From: Mucilaginibacter daejeonensis
GTDB taxonomy: Bacteria > Bacteroidota > Bacteroidia > Sphingobacteriales > Sphingobacteriaceae
Assembly (NCBI RefSeq): GCF_020783335.1
Contig: NZ_CP086068.1
Span: forward strand, 186,001 to 250,000
Reading direction: 5' to 3'
DNA: 64,000 bases
Shown here: positions 55,260 through 63,273 of the stretch, piece by piece
Position numbering within the stretch: position 1 is the stretch's first letter
How the letters are laid out: each line of letters starts with the position of its first letter
Translations under genes and position numbers: made by a program
The notes under the pieces: model-generated
Told to the model about the DNA's origin: nothing
The model's input: only the letters and a program-made list of their open reading frames with translations
The model's database searches: none

Positions 55260-57434
55260 ATGAACATCAAATTTTATCGCCCGGTTTTAAGTGCGTTATT
55301 GTTAGGCGTTATGGCACTGAGCAACAGTACCGTACGTGCACAAGGGGGCGGTTTACAGTGGGCAAAGGACGGTTACCACTACTATGCCCTGCAAAATGGC
55401 GCCATTACGGAGCTCGACATCCGCGATAAAGAAAAGAAGAACGTGATCGCCGATCGTGCGGCCTTAACGCCGCCGGGCAAGGCCGCGTTACAGGTAAGTT
55501 CGTTCTCATTTTCAGATGATCGCCAAAAGGTGCTCATCTTTACCAACACCAAGCGTGTTTGGCGTTACAACACCCGCGGCGATTACTGGGTGTATGATAT
55601 GGCCGGCAAAACACTGAAGCAGATCGGTAAGGGTAAGCCCGAGTCATCGCTCATGTTCGCCAAAATATCGCCCGATGGTACCAAGGCCGCTTACGTGAGT
55701 GAGCATAACCTGTACATGGAGGACCTGGCATCAGGCACGATCAAACCCCTTACTACCGATGGTACCAGCCGCATCATTAACGGCACGTTCGATTGGGCTT
55801 ATGAAGAGGAATTTGATTGCCGTGACGGTTTCCGCTGGTCGCCCGATAGCCGTAACATCGCTTACTGGCAGATCGATGCCAGGAAGATCCGCAATTACCT
55901 GATGCTGAACACTACCGATTCGGCTTACTCGTTCACCGTACCGGTAGAGTACCCGGTAGCCGGCACCGACCCGTCATCATGCAGGATCAAGGTCGTGAAT
56001 GTGGATAATGGTAAGATCACCAACATTAACGTACCGGGTGATGCTGTGCAGCACTACATACCCCGCATGGAGTGGGCGGGTAACAGCAACGAGCTGATGC
56101 TTCAACAGCTCAACCGTGCGCAGAACGAAAGCAAACTGTTCATCTGCAATATATCGAGCAATGCCTCGCGGGTACTGTACCAGGAAAATGATAAGGCCTG
56201 GATCGATGTAGGTGAGTGGGAGTGGATCGAAAAAGGCAAGCGTTTTGTGTGGCTGAGCGAAAAGGACGGCTGGCGCCATGCTTACGCCATTGACCGCTTT
56301 GGTAAAGAAAAACTGCTGACCAAAGGCAACTACGATGTGGTGAGCCTGAACCTGATCGATGAGACCAATGGCTTCATCTATTTCATGGCATCGCCTACCA
56401 ATGCCGCGCAGCGCTATCTGTACCGCGTTAATATCGGTGGTGGCACTGCTGAGCGGGTTTCGCCTGCTGATCAGCCCGGCACTCACCGTTATGATATTTC
56501 GCCTAACGGACTGGTGGCCATCCACTCGTTCAATAACAGCTATACCATGCCTGCGCGCGAGACCATTGGCCTGCCGGCGCACAAACCGCTTGACGGTAAG
56601 CCTACCGCCATTAAGGTAGACCCGGCCAGTGTGAAGAACAAACCTGAATTTTTCACCGTGACCACTGCTGACGGTGTGAAGATGGACGGCTGGATGATGA
56701 AGCCCGACAACTTTGACCCAAGCAAGAAATACCCGATCGTATTTTACGTGTATGGCGAACCGGCCTCGCAAACCGCAGCTGACGTTTACGGCGCAGGCCG
56801 CAACCGCGAGTATGCCGGCAGCATGGCGGCCGATGGCTACATTTACGTATCGATGGATAACCGAGGCGCACCGGTGCCTAAGGGCCGTGAGTGGCGCAAG
56901 GCCATTTACCGCAACATCGGTATCCTGAACGTACGTGACCAGGCCATGGCGGCTAAGCAACTGTTTAGCCAGCACAGCTTTATCGATACGTCGCGCGTGG
57001 CCGTTTGGGGCTGGAGCGGTGGTGGTTCATCGACCCTTAACCTGATGTTTCAGTATCCTGATATTTACAAGACCGGTATAGCCGTTGCCGCAGTAGGCTG
57101 GCAACTATCGTACGATAACATTTACCAGGAGCGCTATATGGGCGTACCAACCACCGAGGAAGGCCGTTCATACTTCATCAAAGGTTCGCCGGTTACCCAT
57201 GCCAAGAACCTGCGCGGTAATCTGCTATACGTACACGGTACCGGCGATGATAACGTACACTACAGCAACGCCGAAAAGCTGATCAACGAGTTAGTGAAAT
57301 ACAACAAGCAGTTCCAGCTGATGAGCTACCCTATGCGCTCACACGGCATTTATGAAGGCGAAGGCACCAGTGAACACTTACGTACGCTATATACCAAATT
57401 TTTGAAAGAGAATTGCCCTCCGGGAGCGAGGTAA
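55260..57434 (+). CDS. Dipeptidyl-peptidase IV-like S9 peptidase
   Basis: A 724-residue exported serine peptidase from ATG 55260 with signal peptide to about TVRAQ. The N-terminal half is a DPP4 beta-propeller with the EE-type helix WAYEEEFDCRDGFRWSPDS that binds the substrate N-terminus. The C-terminal alpha/beta-hydrolase domain has the Ser in WGWSGGGSSTLNLM, Asp in HGTGDDNVHY and His in MRSHGIYEG. It releases X-Pro dipeptides from peptides in the periplasm. The open frame begins at 55221, but the signal peptide supports 55260. Confidence 0.94.
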   Translation: MNIKFYRPVLSALLLGVMALSNSTVRAQGGGLQWAKDGYHYYALQNGAITELDIRDKEKKNVIADRAALTPPGKAALQVSSFSFSDDRQKVLIFTNTKRVWRYNTRGDYWVYDMAGKTLKQIGKGKPESSLMFAKISPDGTKAAYVSEHNLYMEDLASGTIKPLTTDGTSRIINGTFDWAYEEEFDCRDGFRWSPDSRNIAYWQIDARKIRNYLMLNTTDSAYSFTVPVEYPVAGTDPSSCRIKVVNVDNGKITNINVPGDAVQHYIPRMEWAGNSNELMLQQLNRAQNESKLFICNISSNASRVLYQENDKAWIDVGEWEWIEKGKRFVWLSEKDGWRHAYAIDRFGKEKLLTKGNYDVVSLNLIDETNGFIYFMASPTNAAQRYLYRVNIGGGTAERVSPADQPGTHRYDISPNGLVAIHSFNNSYTMPARETIGLPAHKPLDGKPTAIKVDPASVKNKPEFFTVTTADGVKMDGWMMKPDNFDPSKKYPIVFYVYGEPASQTAADVYGAGRNREYAGSMAADGYIYVSMDNRGAPVPKGREWRKAIYRNIGILNVRDQAMAAKQLFSQHSFIDTSRVAVWGWSGGGSSTLNLMFQYPDIYKTGIAVAAVGWQLSYDNIYQERYMGVPTTEEGRSYFIKGSPVTHAKNLRGNLLYVHGTGDDNVHYSNAEKLINELVKYNKQFQLMSYPMRSHGIYEGEGTSEHLRTLYTKFLKENCPPGAR

Positions 57435-57443
57435 GTAGCTTTT

Positions 57444-57469
57444 GCCGGTCCTTCGAAAGAAGGGCCGGC
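57444..57469. other. Stable GNRA-loop hairpin downstream of the DPP4-like gene
   Basis: A stem GCCGGTCCTTC / GAAGGGCCGGC capped by GAAA. No T-run follows, so it may be an RNA 3' end stabiliser rather than a terminator. Confidence 0.55.
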
Positions 57470-57478
57470 AAAGTGTTC

Positions 57479-57577
57479 CGTCATGTTGAACTTGTTTCAA
57501 CATCCCACACGCTAAGTGAAAAGGCGGACCTTATAGAGGCTACCTGTCCGTGAGATGCTGAGATACCTCAGCATGAC
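57479..57577. repeat. Two-hairpin dispersed repeat, family 1, divergent copy
   Basis: It begins CGTCATGTTGAACTTGTTTC and ends GATACCTCAGCATGAC. Both internal hairpins of the 62.4-63.3 kb copies are kept, but with compensating base changes (TGTTGAA / TTCAACA; ATGCTGAG / CTCAGCAT). Confidence 0.8.
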
Positions 57578-57606
57578 AGTTCAAAGAATAAACGGCTAAT
57601 AACGAA

Positions 57607-57637
57607 CAAAGGCCTCCGGATATCGGAGGGCTTTTCG
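57607..57637. terminator. Likely bidirectional terminator
   Basis: An imperfect stem AAAGGCCTCCG / CGGAGGGCTTT with T-rich flank, between the DPP4-like gene and the convergent ssb. Confidence 0.6.
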
Positions 57638-57665
57638 TTTTATTTAAGTTGGTAATTGGAAATGC

Positions 57666-58088
57666 TTAGAACGGGATATCGTCCGTTTCGGTATTGCGGT
57701 CGTAACCTGCATCGGCGTCATCGGCACGAACCTGCGCCTTTTGGTCGCCTTCAAAATCGCTTTTGCGGCCCAGTACGGTAAAGTTCTCGGCAACTACCTC
57801 GGTAGTGTACTTCTTAATACCGGTCTTGTCCTCAAAAGAGCGGGTGCGTAATTTACCTTCTATATATACCAGTTTGCCCTTTTGCAGGTATTTGGCTGCC
57901 ACATCGGCCAGGCCGCGCCACATCACGATGTTGTGCCATTCGGTCTGCTCGATCTTGCGTCCATCTTTGTTAAATGATTCAGAAGTTGCCAGTGGAAAAC
58001 TCACCACTGAAACATTGCCTTCCAGATATCTGATATCGGGGTCTTTACCTAAGTGTCCTACTAAAATTACTTTGTTTATTCCAGACAT
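57666..58088 (-). CDS. ssb: Single-stranded DNA-binding protein
   Basis: A 140-residue OB-fold SSB. The N-terminal MSGINKVILVGHLGKDPDIR and the core WHNIVMWRGLADVAAKYLQKG are typical. It has a disordered acidic tail ending DDIPF, the C-terminal tip that recruits repair and replication proteins. Its ATG lies inside the last 13 bases of mutY, so the two are translationally coupled. Confidence 0.96.
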   Translation of the reverse strand: MSGINKVILVGHLGKDPDIRYLEGNVSVVSFPLATSESFNKDGRKIEQTEWHNIVMWRGLADVAAKYLQKGKLVYIEGKLRTRSFEDKTGIKKYTTEVVAENFTVLGRKSDFEGDQKAQVRADDADAGYDRNTETDDIPF

Positions 58089-59164
58089 TTGTGATCGATA
58101 GAAAAGAGGGAATTGTTTTCAAATTTAAAAAAATTAGTTAGAAATAAAAAAATGATTTTCGGCAAAGCTAAATTCTCCAATTCCTGCTGTGTGGCGTAGA
58201 ACCAGTCGGGTAACAGCTGAGCAGGAGCATTTTGCAGCCTGATAAAACGTATGCTGAGGCGCTGGTGCGTAAGGATGTGCTTTTGCTCGGCAAACACCTC
58301 ATTCACCTGAGCATCAGCACCGAACAGCTGTATGGCCCCGTCCGATCGCATCAGCTCGGGCACCGGCATAAGGTGGTCGGTCTCGATGAGGGGTAGGTCA
58401 TACAACCCGTTCCATATATCATTGCCCGTACGCTTGTTCATCAAGATACGGCCTTCCTGTATGATCAAAAAATAGTTAAAACACCTATTCTTCACTTTGA
58501 CCGTCTTGAGTTTGACCGGTAATTGCGTGGTGGCGTTGGTCTTGAAGGCCTCACAACCTAACCTTACTGGGCATATTCCGCAGGCCGGGTTACGGGGTTT
58601 ACACAGCATGGCGCCGAACTCCATCATGGCCTGGTTGTGCAGGCCCGGCTCTTGGTGGTCAAGTACCTCGTTGGCCAGTTGCTGGAACAGCTTTTTGCCC
58701 TTGGGGCTGTTGATCGGCTCGGCTATGCCAAAATAACGGGCCAGCACCCTGAACACATTACCATCCAGCACGGCCTTAGCCTCATTGGCCGAAAAGGAAG
58801 CGATGGCGGCGGCCGTATACTCGCCTATGCCTTTAAGTTCGATCAGGTCATCATACCGGGTAGGGAACACACCGTCATATTTCTCCTGCACCAGCTGCGC
58901 TGTTTTAAGCATGTTACGCCCGCGCGAATAATAGCCCAGGCCCTGCCAGAGCTTGAGTACCTCATCTTCGGTGGCATTGGCAAAGTGTGTTACGGTGGGG
59001 TACTGGGCCAAAAAACGGTTAAAGTACGGCAGGCCTTGTTCTACCCGGGTTTGCTGCAAGATCACCTCCGAAAGCCAGATCACGTAAGCATCATGGGTGT
59101 GGCGCCAGGGCAGGTCGCGTTTATGGGTGTGGTACCATTGTACCAGCTCGTGGGCAAAATTCAT
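58076..59164 (-). CDS. mutY: A/G-specific adenine glycosylase
   Basis: A 362-residue repair enzyme that removes A opposite 8-oxoG. It has catalytic Glu in SEVILQQTRVEQG, helix-hairpin-helix LKGIGEYTAAAIASF with catalytic Asp in AVLDGNVFRV, and a [4Fe-4S] cluster from CKPRNPACGICPVRLGC. A C-terminal NUDIX-like 8-oxoG recognition domain follows (NYFLIIQEGRILMNKRTGNDIWNGLYDLPL). ATG 59164 is preferred to TTG 59173, because a TAATTTTG promoter element at 59171-59178 overlaps the latter. The last ~25 residues are hydrophobic and Phe-rich where the gene runs into ssb. Confidence 0.95.
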   Translation of the reverse strand: MNFAHELVQWYHTHKRDLPWRHTHDAYVIWLSEVILQQTRVEQGLPYFNRFLAQYPTVTHFANATEDEVLKLWQGLGYYSRGRNMLKTAQLVQEKYDGVFPTRYDDLIELKGIGEYTAAAIASFSANEAKAVLDGNVFRVLARYFGIAEPINSPKGKKLFQQLANEVLDHQEPGLHNQAMMEFGAMLCKPRNPACGICPVRLGCEAFKTNATTQLPVKLKTVKVKNRCFNYFLIIQEGRILMNKRTGNDIWNGLYDLPLIETDHLMPVPELMRSDGAIQLFGADAQVNEVFAEQKHILTHQRLSIRFIRLQNAPAQLLPDWFYATQQELENLALPKIIFLFLTNFFKFENNSLFSIDHKCLE

Positions 59165-59170
59165 TTGCCG

Positions 59171-59178
59171 CAAAATTA
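59171..59178 (-). promoter_or_regulatory. Bacteroidetes -7 element for mutY-ssb
   Basis: TAATTTTG on the minus strand, ending 6 bases before ATG 59164. It predicts an almost leaderless transcript. Confidence 0.45.
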
Positions 59179-59283
59179 AACAATTGGCATACTGTTAACT
59201 ACAATGCATTTGCCATGTTCGTAACAGCTTACCGGCCTTTGTAAAAAAAAGCACAATTATTTCAAACTTTAAATTTAAACCTA

Positions 59284-59291
59284 TACTTTTG
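59284..59291 (+). promoter_or_regulatory. Bacteroidetes -7 element for the HU-like gene
   Basis: TACTTTTG, about 50 bases before ATG 59342. No clear -33 element is seen. Confidence 0.45.
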
Positions 59292-59341
59292 CAACCCCAA
59301 AACAGTTAAGTATTTACAAAAATAATTAAGACAAAAAAGAT

Positions 59342-59644
59342 ATGACTAAGGCGGAAATTATTGCTGAAATATCGACTAAAACAGGCATTGAGAAAGTTGA
59401 CGTTCAGGAGACTGTTGAGGCGTTCTTCAAGGTGGTAAAAACATCTATGGTTAGTGGCGAGAACGTATATGTAAGAGGCTTCGGCAGCTTCGTTGTTAAA
59501 AAGAGAGCTAAAAAAACTGCACGTAATATCTCAAAAAATACCGCTATCATTATACCTGAGCACTTTGTACCAAGCTTTAAGCCCGCAAAGACATTTGTTG
59601 AGAAAGTAAGGACCGGTAACAAGACCAAAACCGCAAAAGCTTAA
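59342..59644 (+). CDS. HU/IHF-family DNA-binding protein
   Basis: A 100-residue histone-like protein with N-terminal MTKAEIIAEISTKTG, dimer helix VQETVEAFFKVVKTSM, the saddle GENVYVRGFGSFVVKKRA and a DNA-intercalating arm (TARNISKNTAIIIPEHFVPSFKPAK). It bends and compacts DNA. It is followed by the TPR gene after 6 bases, an arrangement conserved in Bacteroidetes. Confidence 0.96.
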   Translation: MTKAEIIAEISTKTGIEKVDVQETVEAFFKVVKTSMVSGENVYVRGFGSFVVKKRAKKTARNISKNTAIIIPEHFVPSFKPAKTFVEKVRTGNKTKTAKA

Positions 59645-59650
59645 TCCATT

Positions 59651-60541
59651 ATGAAACGTAAACAAATAGTTGTAGTAGTTGCTGTAGTAGCGCTTATGGG
59701 CTATTTGTTCTCGTTACCCGTTAAGGGACTGATCAAACCTAAAGAGGAGCGTACCGCTCCAGGGCAGCAGGCCCGCAACACCTCGGCCGCATCGGCCAGT
59801 GTGGATGTCAAAGCTGTTTCTGACCCGGCAAAATCGGCCGTAGGGCCTGACCTGTCGGGCAAGATCACTGAGCTGGAGCAGTCGCTTGCAAAAGCCGCAA
59901 CCCCGGCCGATAAACAAAAGCTGCAGTTAGAACTGGCCCACGCGTGGGACGACGCTAACCAGCAGGCACCAGCTGCCTTTTACTACCGCGACCTGGCCAC
60001 GGCCACTAACGGTATCGAGAACTGGATCGACGCAGGCAACCGTTTTAACGATGCCTTCAAGTTCTCGCAGGATACAACGATGCAGGCCGCCTTTGTGGCC
60101 AACGCCATTGCCTCCTTCAAAAAGGCTATGGCCGTACAGGCCGATAACTTAGAGGCCAAGACCGGTTTGGGTATAGCTTATGTTAACCAAACCAGTTTAG
60201 GTATCACCGACCCTGAAGGTGGCAGCCCTATGCAGGGCATCATGCTGCTGCGCGATGTGGTGGCCAAAGACCCGAACAACTGGAAAGCTAACCTTAACTT
60301 AGGTCAGTTCGCCATGCAATCGGGGCAGTACCCAAAAGCTGTTGAGCGTTTCAAGAATATGATCGCGCAAGACACCAAGCAAAGCAAGATAGAGCCATAC
60401 TTCTATTTAGCCGAAAGCTACAAGCAGTTGGGTCAAAAACAGGAAGCCATTGCGGCTTACGAAAAATGTAAGGAACTGATGCCTGCCGATCCTGCGTTCG
60501 GCAAACGCATCGATGACTATATCAAAGAATTAAAAAATTAA
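59651..60541 (+). CDS. Tetratricopeptide-repeat protein with N-terminal membrane anchor
   Basis: A 296-residue protein. One N-terminal transmembrane segment lies at about residues 5-22 (IVVVVAVVALMGYLFSLPV), followed by an Ala/Ser-rich linker. Helical TPR units follow from about residue 75 to the end (AAFVANAIASFKKAMAVQADNLEAKTGLG; WKANLNLGQFAMQSGQYPKAVERF; EPYFYLAESYKQLGQKQEAI). It probably acts as a periplasmic scaffold; its partner is unknown. It belongs to the HU - TPR - small basic protein - rng cluster. Confidence 0.9.
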   Translation: MKRKQIVVVVAVVALMGYLFSLPVKGLIKPKEERTAPGQQARNTSAASASVDVKAVSDPAKSAVGPDLSGKITELEQSLAKAATPADKQKLQLELAHAWDDANQQAPAAFYYRDLATATNGIENWIDAGNRFNDAFKFSQDTTMQAAFVANAIASFKKAMAVQADNLEAKTGLGIAYVNQTSLGITDPEGGSPMQGIMLLRDVVAKDPNNWKANLNLGQFAMQSGQYPKAVERFKNMIAQDTKQSKIEPYFYLAESYKQLGQKQEAIAAYEKCKELMPADPAFGKRIDDYIKELKN

Positions 60542-60566
60542 TTAACCCTTTAAAAAATTTAAGACC

Positions 60567-60656
60567 ATGCCAAGCGGTAAAAAACGTAAAAGACATAAAA
60601 TGGCCACCCACAAACGCAAAAAACGTTTGAGAAAGAACAGACATAAAAAGAAATAA
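60567..60656 (+). CDS. 29-residue highly basic protein (bS22/mS38-type, AURKAIP1/COX24-like)
   Basis: ATG 60567 to TAA 60656 encodes MPSGKKRKRHKMATHKRKKR plus nine more residues. Of the 29, more than half are Lys, Arg or His. The pattern KRxKMAxHKRKKRLRK resembles the small ribosomal protein bS22 of Actinobacteria and mitochondrial mS38 (COX24 C-terminal domain). An rRNA-binding ribosomal role is therefore likely, though I infer this from residue pattern only. It sits 25 bases after the TPR gene and is followed by a strong terminator. It is too short for most gene finders. Confidence 0.85.
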   Translation: MPSGKKRKRHKMATHKRKKRLRKNRHKKK

Positions 60657-60673
60657 GCCGTTAACCACGGTGC

Positions 60674-60715
60674 TTTGCCTGCAATACTTATCGGTAGTGG
60701 CAGGCAAATTTTTTT
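60674..60715 (+). terminator. Intrinsic terminator after the small basic protein
   Basis: A stem TTTGCCTGC / GCAGGCAAA with a 17-base loop and T7. It closes the HU-TPR-small-protein unit before rng. Confidence 0.85.
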
Positions 60716-60778
60716 GTGTTTGTTTTTGTCCTAACGTACGCGGCGCTAAGCCGCTTTTTTGAAGAAATGGAGTAGCAG

Positions 60779-62329
60779 TTGATAAAAGAATTAATTATCG
60801 ATTCGTCCCCTAACGGGGCAACTATTGCCCTGTTACAGGATAAACAACTCGTAGAACTTCATAAAGAGCAAATATCTAACAACTACACGGTTGGCGATAT
60901 TTACATGGGCCGGGTAAAAAAGATCATGCCCGGGCTTAATGCGGCCTTTATTGATGTAGGCTACGAGAAGGATGCTTTTTTGCACTACCTGGACCTTGGT
61001 CCGCAAGTGCAAAGCCTGCTCAAATTGACCAAACAGGTACGTGGAGGAAGTTATCGGTCCAAATTGCTGGATGATCTGAAACTGGAAGCTGATATCAACA
61101 AATCAGGTAAGATATCTGAAGTGTTGACCAAAAATCAGCTCATACCGGTGCAAATAGCCAAAGAGCCTATCTCAACCAAAGGCCCGAGGCTGAGTTCAGA
61201 TCTGTCCATCGCCGGCCGCTATGTAGTGTTAGTGCCCTTCTCTGAAACGATCTCTATCTCCAAAAAGATAAAGAGCAACACAGAGCGTACGCGCTTGCGC
61301 AAGATAGTGGAGAGCATTAAACCGGCCAATTTCGGGGTGATCATCCGTACCGTATCAGAGGGCAAAGGTGTTACCGAGATGCAGAAGGACCTGCTGGATC
61401 TGATATCCAAGTGGGAAGCCTTCATGACACGCATGCCGGCCACCGATCCGTCAAAAAAGATATTGGGCGAGATCGACAGAACGTCGACCTTGTTGCGCGA
61501 TATCCTGAACGCCGATTTTCAGCACATTCACGTGAACGAGCCTTCTATTTTTGAAGAGATCCGTTCGTATGTGCATGACATATCGCCTGATCTGGAGAAT
61601 ATCGTGAGGCTGCATAAGCACCGCGACCCGATATTTGAGCATTACGGTATCGAAAAGCAGATCAAATCTGCCTTCGGCAAGACCGTTAACCTGGCCGGTG
61701 GAGCATACCTGGTAATAGAGCATACCGAAGCGTTACACGTGATAGACGTGAACAGCGGTAACCGCACAGCCAATAAAGAGAACCAGGAAGACAATGCCCT
61801 GCAAGTGAACAAAGAGGCCGCACGCGAGATCGCCAGGCAGCTGCGTTTACGCGATATGGGCGGCATCGTTGTGGTAGACTTTATTGACATGCACAAGCCT
61901 ACCAACCGTAAAGAACTGTTCGACTTTTTGCGTGAGCAAATGGCGCACGACAGGGCCAAGCATACCATATTGCCGCCCAGCAAGTTCGGGTTGGTACAGA
62001 TCACCCGCCAGCGGGTAAGGCCTGAAATGAATATCGTGACCAGCGAGGTTTGTCCAAGCTGCCATGGTACCGGGGTCATTCGCCCCAGCATCCTGCTTTT
62101 GGATGATATTGAAAATAACTTCAATTACATCCTTGTTGAGCAGAATGAGAAAAAGATCACCCTCTGTGTACATCCGTACATCGAGGCGTATATTAAAAAA
62201 GGGCTTATCAGCCGCCAGATCAAGTGGTACTTTAAGTATAACCAATGGATCAAGGTAAAAGCGAACCCGAGCTACCAATTAACGGAGTTCCGCTTTTTGA
62301 ACGCTAAAGACGAAGAGATCAAACTCTGA
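60779..62329 (+). CDS. rng: Ribonuclease G/E family endoribonuclease
   Basis: A 516-residue RNase G-type enzyme that cleaves AU-rich single-stranded RNA in rRNA maturation and mRNA decay. An S1 domain spans about residues 35-125 (GDIYMGRVKKIMPGLNAAFI). The catalytic DNase I-like domain has HVIDVNSGNRTANKENQEDN and GGIVVVDFIDM with the Mg2+ aspartates. The zinc link is CPSCHGTG near residue 425. The start is TTG 60779 (MIKELIIDSS); no ATG fits the conserved N-terminus. There is no long C-terminal scaffold, so no RNase E-type degradosome arm. Confidence 0.96.
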   Translation: MIKELIIDSSPNGATIALLQDKQLVELHKEQISNNYTVGDIYMGRVKKIMPGLNAAFIDVGYEKDAFLHYLDLGPQVQSLLKLTKQVRGGSYRSKLLDDLKLEADINKSGKISEVLTKNQLIPVQIAKEPISTKGPRLSSDLSIAGRYVVLVPFSETISISKKIKSNTERTRLRKIVESIKPANFGVIIRTVSEGKGVTEMQKDLLDLISKWEAFMTRMPATDPSKKILGEIDRTSTLLRDILNADFQHIHVNEPSIFEEIRSYVHDISPDLENIVRLHKHRDPIFEHYGIEKQIKSAFGKTVNLAGGAYLVIEHTEALHVIDVNSGNRTANKENQEDNALQVNKEAAREIARQLRLRDMGGIVVVDFIDMHKPTNRKELFDFLREQMAHDRAKHTILPPSKFGLVQITRQRVRPEMNIVTSEVCPSCHGTGVIRPSILLLDDIENNFNYILVEQNEKKITLCVHPYIEAYIKKGLISRQIKWYFKYNQWIKVKANPSYQLTEFRFLNAKDEEIKL

Positions 62330-62357
62330 TCCTCCTTCATCCGAACCATATTCTCCT

Positions 62358-62401
62358 GAACGCCCCGCCTCACCCGAGAGCGGGGCGTTCGTTTTTTTTT
62401 T
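62358..62401 (+). terminator. Intrinsic terminator after rng
   Basis: A perfect 11-bp stem GAACGCCCCGC / GCGGGGCGTTC followed by G and T10. Confidence 0.92.
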
Positions 62402-62423
62402 GCTATTACCTACCTCTCCAACC

Positions 62424-62537
62424 CGTCATGCCGAACTTGTTTCGGCATCCCACGGACAGGTGGACAGTGCGGTTAGTTGGTTACAATGTATGGTTCGTTA
62501 CCTTGCATGAGAGATGCCGATATTCATCGGCATGACG
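62424..62537. repeat. Two-hairpin dispersed repeat, family 1, copy A
   Basis: It starts CGTCATGCCGAACTTGTTTC and ends TATTCATCGGCATGACG. The ends are inverted repeats (CGTCATGCCGA / TCGGCATGACG). Internal hairpins are TGCCGAA / TTCGGCA and ATGCCGAT / ATCGGCAT, separated by a variable middle. Confidence 0.85.
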
Positions 62538-62566
62538 TGGTGGGTTTTGTCCCTTTCGTCTCAGAC

Positions 62567-62675
62567 CGTCATGCCGAACTTGTTTCGGCATCCCACGGAT
62601 AGGTGGACGGCGAGCTCGGTCAGTCAGCGTTATTCGTCACTTGCATGAGAGATGCCGATATTCATCGGCATGACG
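62567..62675. repeat. Two-hairpin dispersed repeat, family 1, copy B
   Basis: Same ends and hairpins as copy A, in the same orientation. The region between the hairpins differs (GGCGAGCTCGGTCAGTCAGC). Confidence 0.85.
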
Positions 62676-62687
62676 GGGGCAATCATT

Positions 62688-62987
62688 TCAGGGTAAATCC
62701 AGGTCGCCCTTTAGATTCCTCATCTCCGGATTCATTTCCTGGATCAGCTTGATCTTCCAGTCGCGGTGCCAGTTCTTAAGTTGCTTCTCGCGGTCGATGG
62801 CATCGGTGATGCGTTCATGATATTCATAGTAAAGCAGATCATGCAGTTGGTATCGTTTCACAAAGGCCGAACCTTCACCATTAATATGCTGCCAAACCCT
62901 TGACCGCAGATCTGCTGTAACTCCGATATAAAATGTCGTTCGGTACTGGTTTGACATGATATAAACGTGGCCTTGCTTGAAGAGCAT
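62688..62987 (-). CDS. GIY-YIG domain protein (UPF0213/YhbQ-like)
   Basis: A 99-residue small nuclease-fold protein. The GIY-YIG core is seen as GHVYIMSNQYRTTFYIGVTA, followed by the catalytic-type Arg in DLRSRVWQH and Glu in YYEYHERITDAIDREKQLKNW. Family members are numerous in Bacteroidetes and mostly uncharacterised. ATG 62987 is used. A longer open frame to 63176 only translates the flanking repeats (giving a spurious KQVRHDG peptide). Two repeat copies lie on each side. Confidence 0.9.
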   Translation of the reverse strand: MLFKQGHVYIMSNQYRTTFYIGVTADLRSRVWQHINGEGSAFVKRYQLHDLLYYEYHERITDAIDREKQLKNWHRDWKIKLIQEMNPEMRNLKGDLDLP

Positions 62988-63028
62988 GATATTGATTTTA
63001 GGTTTATGTGATATGTTCCAGCCCAGCC

Positions 63029-63127
63029 CGTCATGCCGAACTTGTTTCGATAGGTTGACCGTTTGGCTGGTCACAAAGTGTTGATAGTTACCTTGCATGA
63101 GAGATGCCGATATGCATCGGCATGACC
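63029..63127. repeat. Two-hairpin dispersed repeat, family 1, copy C (internally deleted)
   Basis: Same ends, but about 12 bases after TTGTTTCG (GCATCCCACGGA in the other copies) are missing, which destroys the left hairpin's 3' arm. The right hairpin is ATGCCGAT / ATCGGCAT with loop ATGC. Confidence 0.8.
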
Positions 63128-63151
63128 ACTTTTTTATTCTACCTACCACCC

Positions 63152-63260
63152 CGTCATGCCGAACTTGTTTCGGCATCCCACGGATAGGTAGACGGTGAGG
63201 ATGGTCACCAGGTCTGATCCATTACTTTGCAAGAGAGATGCCGATATGCATCGGCATGAC
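63152..63260. repeat. Two-hairpin dispersed repeat, family 1, copy D
   Basis: A complete copy with both hairpins (TGCCGAA / TTCGGCA; ATGCCGAT / ATCGGCAT), ending 13 bases before the stop of the FAD oxidoreductase. Confidence 0.85.
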
Positions 63261-63273
63261 AACTGATCTTCCC

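Noticed and set aside
62988..63176. N-terminal extension of the GIY-YIG protein, containing the peptide KQVRHDG twice
   Set aside because: It is the translation of the flanking repeat copies; the family N-terminus begins at the ATG at 62987.
62424..63260. CRISPR array
   Set aside because: The repeats are about 100 bp, imperfectly spaced, self-complementary and separated by a gene; there are no cas genes.
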